A stretch of 64,000 nt of DNA from Endomychus coccineus. Its lineage: Eukaryota; Arthropoda; Insecta; Coleoptera; Endomychidae. This document shows positions 58,201-64,000 of the stretch, one piece after another; position 1 is the stretch's first letter, and every line of letters starts with the position of its first letter. Made by a program: the position numbers and the translations under genes. The notes under the pieces are model-generated. The model worked only from the letters and a program-made list of their open reading frames with translations, was not told the DNA's origin and searched no databases. Where the stretch lies: positions 35,494,581-35,558,580 of the forward strand of contig OY294071.1 in NCBI GenBank assembly GCA_958510875.1. Reading direction: 5' to 3'.

Positions 58201-58695
58201 TTGATCACCAAAGTCAATTAGATTGAGGTATTTCACCTCCTTCAAAATTAGTAATGAACACTTCTGATATTCAGAACGCGCGCAAAACCTTCAGATTTCA
58301 TTTCAAACTTCACTTCAGTCTTCTTATACCTCTGATAATGATCTTTTTTCCGAAATATGACAGGAATTGAAACTCAAGCGGGAGTATAGTTTTTTCCGTT
58401 CAAGAATTTACAAGGTAAGTCACAATAAAAATCTAATAGATACTTTTAGACAGTATTGTTCACATTTTGATTTTCAATTGTTCTTCACTCAGGACTATAA
58501 TATTTGCAGAATATTATTGTAGATTTGTATGCTCATTTTCAGTAGTTTTTAAGCGATGCTGTGGGGTTATTTAATTTTCATGACGTCTGGTGTAGTAGTC
58601 ACGACAGTTCAAATGGCTACTGAAATCCCCCTTGTTTGGATGTAGAAAAAGCAGACAGGCGAGTATAAAGCAGGACGGAATGGTGAGTATTTTGA
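58201..58695. other. No gene recognised
   Basis: Unassigned sequence between retroelement fragments. Confidence 0.35.
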
Positions 58696-58698
58696 ATG

Positions 58699-58960
58699 TT
58701 ACGTACCCGATACTGCTAGTTCTATATTCTGGGCCATATGGTCAGAGAGATGAGCATTTATGGTATATTTACGGTAACTATCTTTGAGAAGGCTTGTGAA
58801 TATGTTGTCTATACATGTACTGGGATGAATGGTTACTCGTGAGGGTGTCATGGAGACATGATGTAAGTTATATGTATGCATCAATTCTATCAGCCTTTGC
58901 TTATACTTACTCTCTTTCAGGAAGTCCACACTGAAATCTCCGGCCACAACCATACTACTA
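58699..58960 (-). pseudogene. Non-LTR endonuclease fragment
   Basis: MVVAGDFSVDFLKESKYKQR, then MTPSRVTIHPSTCIDNIF and NAHLSDHMAQ: the GDFNxD, TRxxxxxSxxIDxIF and SDH catalytic boxes of an AP-type endonuclease. Open for 84 codons. No RT follows directly. Confidence 0.7.
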
Positions 58961-59219
58961 TCCGGTAGGGTATTAAACAGAGTACATAGCGCTCCATCTA
59001 ATTAGGATATCAAACCAACTTTTTTGATTTAAATATGTTTTTCCATAGACATTTCTGTAATGCCTTTTATTGGGTTCAACTCTATTTTATTTTAATCAAG
59101 ATAAGGGTCCGTGGATATTATTAACTCTAGAGAAAAAATCTGTCAATTTATAGTTGGAAAATATCATTTTCTTAGTAACTTCAACTGCAAATCAATGTTC
59201 AGTTATGCAAGCAATGTCA

Positions 59220-60191
59220 CAGTTCTCATTTCTTGAGGAATAATTTAGTCTGTCTATTTAATTTGTGATGCAGTGCACGTTTAGGTTAATTACCTCGATA
59301 CATTTTGCAGGAGTAGATGATTCAGGAGATTTAGTTAGCAGTGATGGCTACTGGACAGCGAGGATGTTAGATGTTAACCTACTGCATCCGTGAATATACG
59401 CTGTACACAATGTACGAACCCATACTGTATGCTTAACATTTATGTGATCAGATTTTGATCTATTTTTGAGGAAAACACATTTTGAACATTTCAATATTTC
59501 AGCCTTGCATTATATATATGTCGTCTCGCTATCAATAATAGCTGGTGCTCTATCATTGGAGGCGTTCACCGATTTCCTCTCTGTCGCTCTCGTGAAAATA
59601 GAATACACATGCCGCTACATTCTAACACTAGTCAAATCTTCTACCTACTGCCTTGTAAATTCCGATCTGTATATGAGAATGTGTCTGTCTCTTACATCCG
59701 GACTAGATTAGAGTATTATTTATGATGGAATTTAACATTTCACGGCGCACTTGCCAATCTGGTGATGATTTCGAATTCACGGAGCATCTGGTGATGCTAT
59801 TTGAGGTGCACTTTTCGAGTAATTTATTATTTTGTGTAATTCCATCTCATCGTGAACCTATGATAAATATTCTTCAATCTATAGCTTAATCTGTCTATTT
59901 AATTTGTAATGCATTGCACGTTTAGGTTAATTTTCTTGACACTTTTTGTAGAAGTAGCTGAATTAAGAGACTTAGTTCTTAGGGATTGCCACTGTGTGTA
60001 CGATCCTATACTGCATGCTTAACATTTACGTGATCAGATTTTGATCTATTTTTGAGGGAAACACATTTTGAACATTTAAATATTTGAGCCTTGTATTCAC
60101 TTATACAATGAATTTCTCCACATCTAGGGCACGAACGCGTTTGTTTTGCAAAATGTAGAAGAATGATTGAATCTGTAAATATGTAAAGCAC
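59220..60191 (-). pseudogene. Retroelement ORF1 zinc-knuckle region, tandemly duplicated
   Basis: 60191-60006 reads KQTRSCPRCGEIHCISEYKA then FKCSKCVSLKNRSKSDHVNV, two CCHC-like knuckles of a gag/ORF1 protein. A second copy of the last part is on the minus strand at about 59500-59430. Flanks also repeat: GCACGTTTAGGTTAATT at 59276 and 59917. Confidence 0.6.
59520..59870. repeat. Dispersed duplicate, copy 1
   Basis: Resembles 62470-62810: TCGTCTCGCTATCAATAATA, TCGTGAAAATAGAATACACA, GAGAATGTGTCTGTCTCTTA and CATTTCACGGCGCA, in the same order. Confidence 0.65.
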
Positions 60192-60199
60192 CTGGTTAT

Positions 60200-61145
60200 T
60201 TCAACGGCCTCGAAAACTGTTCAACTATCAAAGTCTATGAGCAAGTTGCCTGCATGCTTGGTTCTTTCGTAAGATGTAGCTGTATGAAAAATTCAATTAG
60301 TTTGCAGCATATTTCTTCACTAATCAAGGTTTTATTAAATTTGATAATATTATCTACCAGGTTATTCTTAAAATTCTCATCTGTAATTCCAACTATACAT
60401 ATTCTTGGGTGAATCTCAAGAATACGTAGTAACCCACCTTATTTCGTATGTGTTCGGCATTTTTTCCTCCGTTAGACTCATCAATTTTTTTATACCACCG
60501 TCATTCTTTAAGTTTTGGATTTTACAAAGTTTAGGATCGACGTTCAAAAACATATAGTATCATGTTTGGGCATTTTGCTGATATTGGTTTTAAGGGATTA
60601 TAATTACGACTGGATCAGTTTTATTTTTAACTATTTCGCTATATTTCAGAGGTCTTGACGTAATTCTTCGAACAGTTGCATCTTAAAGATTTAAAATTGT
60701 GCAGTTTCAGTTATTTTCTCTTTAATGATACAATTGAGATTTTGCATGACACGCAGAGGATTTTTTCATCAGATTAATGAGATAAGCTGCTCTTTTATAA
60801 ACACAAGCATGATATCTCCGAATAAACATTTACAGTCCTAAAACTGGACATTGCTATTATATTTAACTGTACATATCGTGTTACTACTATTCAACACAAC
60901 TACCGAAGTAATTATTTCAATTTATACCACCTTGCAAGTTTTCAGTAACCAATAATCATATCCAACAATTTCAATTGATGTGATGGTGTTAATGATGTTT
61001 GATCATGAGAAAGCGAGTCTACTATTTGGATGAATATAAAGGTGAAAAACCAAATAAGAAATGGAGATTTTGACGAAATCTTAATCATCATCAATATAGC
61101 AATGGAATATGTCGATTACGATTTGTAAAAGTTTGTTCAAGAATA
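60200..61145. other. No gene recognised
   Basis: AT-rich sequence, no assigned feature. Confidence 0.35.
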
Positions 61146-61148
61146 TAA

Positions 61149-61379
61149 ATGTATGTTTTTATTAGATACATCAAAAAAGACATATCACAAGAGCTTCAAG
61201 AAAATGTGGAAAATAACATCTTTCAAGATAAGCCCGGTTTTAACTTGCCTAAACTATGATTGATAAAATGGTTTTGGAACTGTAACAATTTTGATGAAGC
61301 GGCTAAGTTTTACAGTAAAAAAGAAAGAGATAAAATTACATGGTTGTTAGATGATGTTGAAACTGTTTTACGAGCTTGA
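61149..61379 (+). pseudogene. Unidentified coding-like fragment
   Basis: 77 codons in one frame from an ATG to a stop with a single internal stop. It reads MYVFIRYIKKDISQELQENV and, after the stop, WFWNCNNFDEAAKFYSKKER then ITWLLDDVETVLRA. The charged helix-like composition differs from chance AT-rich frames. I cannot name a family. Confidence 0.25.
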
Positions 61380-62465
61380 ACTACCAGTATTTTCATGTTT
61401 GTGAATTTTTCATTTATGGAACAATTGTTTGTGCTTTCTATTAAGACTTTAATAATGGGCTGCTGGAGAGCTTTATGCTTTGTAATACGTCTTGTAATTT
61501 TCTTGTTTAAAACAATTTGTTACATCGCTTTTTTGTAAGAACAGGCCAGTTTAATCAACTTATATAGAGCACGCATCAGTGAATGCCTTGTGGAATAATT
61601 CTAAATATTCGGAACATGCTTTATAACTTTATACAAATAGATATCTGAAGTTATTAATTTTCAATACTTCACTTTCCTCTCTTTCTAATGTCTCTATAAA
61701 AATAGAACAATTCCACAACCCAAGTATAGTAATGTTGGAATTTCATTTCAGTGCTTCTCCTTATTATGTAATGGTGGAGGTTTTTCCACAACTTTGTAAT
61801 TAAATTTCTAATTGTCAGGCCATATGTTTTGTGGTTAATGATTTACTTGTCCAATTGTATGTCATAGTATAGGATATCGACAATACCTTTGCAGGATCAC
61901 CATTCGATACGGTTCGAAAAACAAGATGTTTGTATACAGATTGGAAACTTAAAAGCAGGTACTGTGAAAGTTGGAATAGTGTATCCGTTTTGAACGAGGA
62001 TGAAGCGAAACAACAACCGCAGCTGAGTAGTAGGAGAGCGCTGTTTTGAACTTGCTGAATGAATTCAAGCCTGAACGAATGCATGGGTGTACATCGTTAG
62101 TATCCTTCCCATTAAGAAATAATTTATGTAAATTCTTTCACCTAGAAAGAATACTATGAATCATTTTATCTTTTCTGAGCGAAAAATGAAGAAACTATCA
62201 CTCATACTTCTCAATAATTATATTATACCAAACTTAATAAATTCCGAATATTGACAAAATCAAAAACTAAATAAAAAAATAACCGAACCGACCATGAGGA
62301 CCTTTATGGATAGAATTTTCAATGTTTATATCCAGGTCAGGAAGATCAAGAGCGTTAATCTAGTGATAAACATTCTCTCAAAAACCAATCATGTGTCATT
62401 ACGACTCCTTCAGGATCTTGATATTCGATGCACTGGCGAACTTTATAGTTGAGTACGCACTATAC
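61380..62465. other. No gene recognised
   Basis: The minus-strand frame 62084-61815 (89 codons) has a hydrophobic N-terminal half but no recognised motif. Confidence 0.3.
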
Positions 62466-62469
62466 ATTT

Positions 62470-62810
62470 CGTCTTGCTATCAATAATAGATAGTGTTATA
62501 TCTCGTGAAAATAGAATATACATGCTACTATATTCTAACACTACTAAAATCTTGTACCCACTGCTTTGTTAATTCATATCTCTATACGAGAATGTGCCTG
62601 TCTCTTACATTATTTATGCTGAAATTTAACATTTCATAGCGCATCCGCCAATTAGAACAAACTAGCATTTCACGGCGCATCCGCCAATTAGAACAAACTA
62701 GCATTTCACGGCGCATCCGCCAATTTGATGGTAAAATGAACATTTCATCAGCCAAATACTTTGTGTAATTCCATCTTATCATGAACCTGTCTTATAAATA
62801 TTCTTCAACC
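62470..62810. repeat. Dispersed duplicate, copy 2
   Basis: Counterpart of 59520-59870, shortened at its start and containing the 36-bp tandem repeat at 62630-62727. Confidence 0.65.
62630..62727. repeat. 36-bp tandem repeat, 2.7 copies
   Basis: CATTTCACGGCGCATCCGCC followed by AATTAGAACAAACTAG; units at 62630, 62666 and 62702 (partial). Confidence 0.92.
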
Positions 62811-62860
62811 CATAGCTTGATCTGAATTCCATCATATTAGTTTTCTAAGCATAGAGTTAG

Positions 62861-63049
<189 letters not shown>

Positions 63050-63563
63050 TATTTAGTTATAATGCTTAATAAGACCATAATCTTGTATTTCCATTGCCAC
63101 AGAGGAATAGACTTGTTAGAATTTGAACAGTTTACATATCTTGAGGCCTTTGTTCATCAGTTATTTATGTGGTGGGACCGATGTCGGCTTCAATGTCACT
63201 GTAACGTTGGTGACCTCGGGGAAAGTAAACTCGATCACGAAAAATAAACTTAATATCGGTTGAAAATTATCGTTTGAATTCGCCTAGACTAGAGAAAATT
63301 ACATTAGCAGAAGTTGAAACTCGAGAATCGAGATCCCTATTCTACATCTTCGCATTTTCGTTGGTTGAGTTCACTTTTTTCGGTTCATTTCTCCAGGTCG
63401 ATATTATCCGATTACATTCGAATAACTCACGGATAAATATACGAACTTTTTATCATATATGAGATATAACTGAATTAAATTCCCTGCATTAGAGGACTTC
63501 ATATTCGATTGGAAAGCACGGGGAAACAACCGTATCAATCAACTGAAAAAAACGTTCAATTAA

Positions 63564-63595
63564 ATCTACTACCATGAAAAGTCATGGTAGTAGAT
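63564..63595. repeat. Perfect 14-bp hairpin
   Basis: ATCTACTACCATGA, loop AAAG, TCATGGTAGTAGAT. Confidence 0.85.
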
Positions 63596-63680
63596 GGTTA
63601 TCAAAGTATATCAATTGCAATTGCTTTAAAATGTTCGTCTTTCAGAATTGAAATAGCGAGGAAAATTTTTAACGTGCTCA

Positions 63681-63727
63681 CCTTCTAGCTGTGCTAATAT
63701 TTTATCTACGCTAGAAGCTGACATTCA
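63681..63727 (-). CDS. Possible small first coding exon
   Basis: On the minus strand an ATG begins MSASSVDKILAQLE and is followed directly by AAG|GTGAGC, a good donor. The residues look coding (helical, charged) rather than AT-rich noise. No partner exon was found, and it is not a secretion signal, so it is unlikely to start the long Ptp99A form. It could begin another gene on the minus strand, or be chance. Confidence 0.25.
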
Positions 63728-64000
63728 CCTATTACTGTGCGTTATCCCAACGACAAACACGAAAGATATAGACTTCCCAAGCTTTGATTCTCCATTTTGC
63801 CGATAGATGTCAGTACAGGTTACATTTAAGTTGATTATACACTAGTTTATGGTGTGATTATCAATTGTACTATTATACACGGAGCGTAAACTTCAGCGAA
63901 CCTGGAGAAGAATCAATCTATCGATTTTGATGTATATTCGAGATATTCACCCTTTTATATCAAATTGGAAATTGATTCGAATCAGTCTGGTTTATTTGTC

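Overview
The window is insect nuclear DNA: AT-rich, intron-dense and heavily loaded with transposable-element debris. One host gene is clear. It is a receptor-type protein tyrosine phosphatase of the Ptp99A type, on the minus strand, covering about 2.0-47.1 kb. I placed twelve coding exons plus one alternative first exon by reading splice signals; every junction keeps frame. Encoded in order are three fibronectin type III (FN3) domains, a transmembrane helix, a juxtamembrane linker, an active phosphatase domain D1 (WPD loop, [10 protein letters not shown]) and a catalytically dead D2 (Asp in place of the P-loop Cys). The exon holding a start codon and signal peptide at 32.4 kb splices in the same phase to the same acceptor as the upstream FN3 exon at 45.7 kb. 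The gene therefore appears to have two promoters: a short form of 934 codons, and a longer form whose 5' exons lie upstream of 47.1 kb and were not found. The species cannot be fixed from the sequence.

Layout. 0-2 kb: degraded retrotransposon RNase H and intergenic DNA. 2.0-2.3 kb: last Ptp99A exon. 2.4-6.55 kb: a non-LTR retrotransposon with a 46-bp target duplication abutting that exon's splice acceptor. 6.9-13.26 kb: a 96-bp tandem satellite inside the D2 intron, its distal part arranged as a 959-bp higher-order repeat. 14.2-14.8 kb: first D2 exon. 15-24.2 kb: nested retroelements, including a second non-LTR family (B), an R4/Dong-like element, a tRNA-like gene and two palindromic elements carrying hammerhead-ribozyme-like motifs. 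24.4-32.5 kb: the phosphatase exon cluster, interrupted by a mariner at 25.0-26.3 kb. 33-45 kb: intron with decayed repeats. 45.6-47.1 kb: upstream FN3 exons. 47-64 kb: further fragments of one abundant non-LTR family (A), a Penelope-like element with reverse transcriptase and GIY-YIG remnants, microsatellites and a possible small first exon near 63.7 kb.

The most unusual theme is a group of Penelope-like or retrozyme-like insertions at about 19.1, 23.4, 24.2, 36.0, 38.2, 46.7, 55.2-56.7 and 57.3 kb. All are built as inverted pairs with their 3' ends pointing outward. Several have target duplications of 9-15 bp, and in many the arms contain a CUGANGA - stem II - GAAA motif resembling a minimal hammerhead ribozyme. 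In the elements where both borders can be read, one side carries an extra unpaired tail of about 30-55 nt. One insertion (24.2 kb) landed exactly on a Ptp99A 5' splice site, and its 15-bp target duplication restored the donor.
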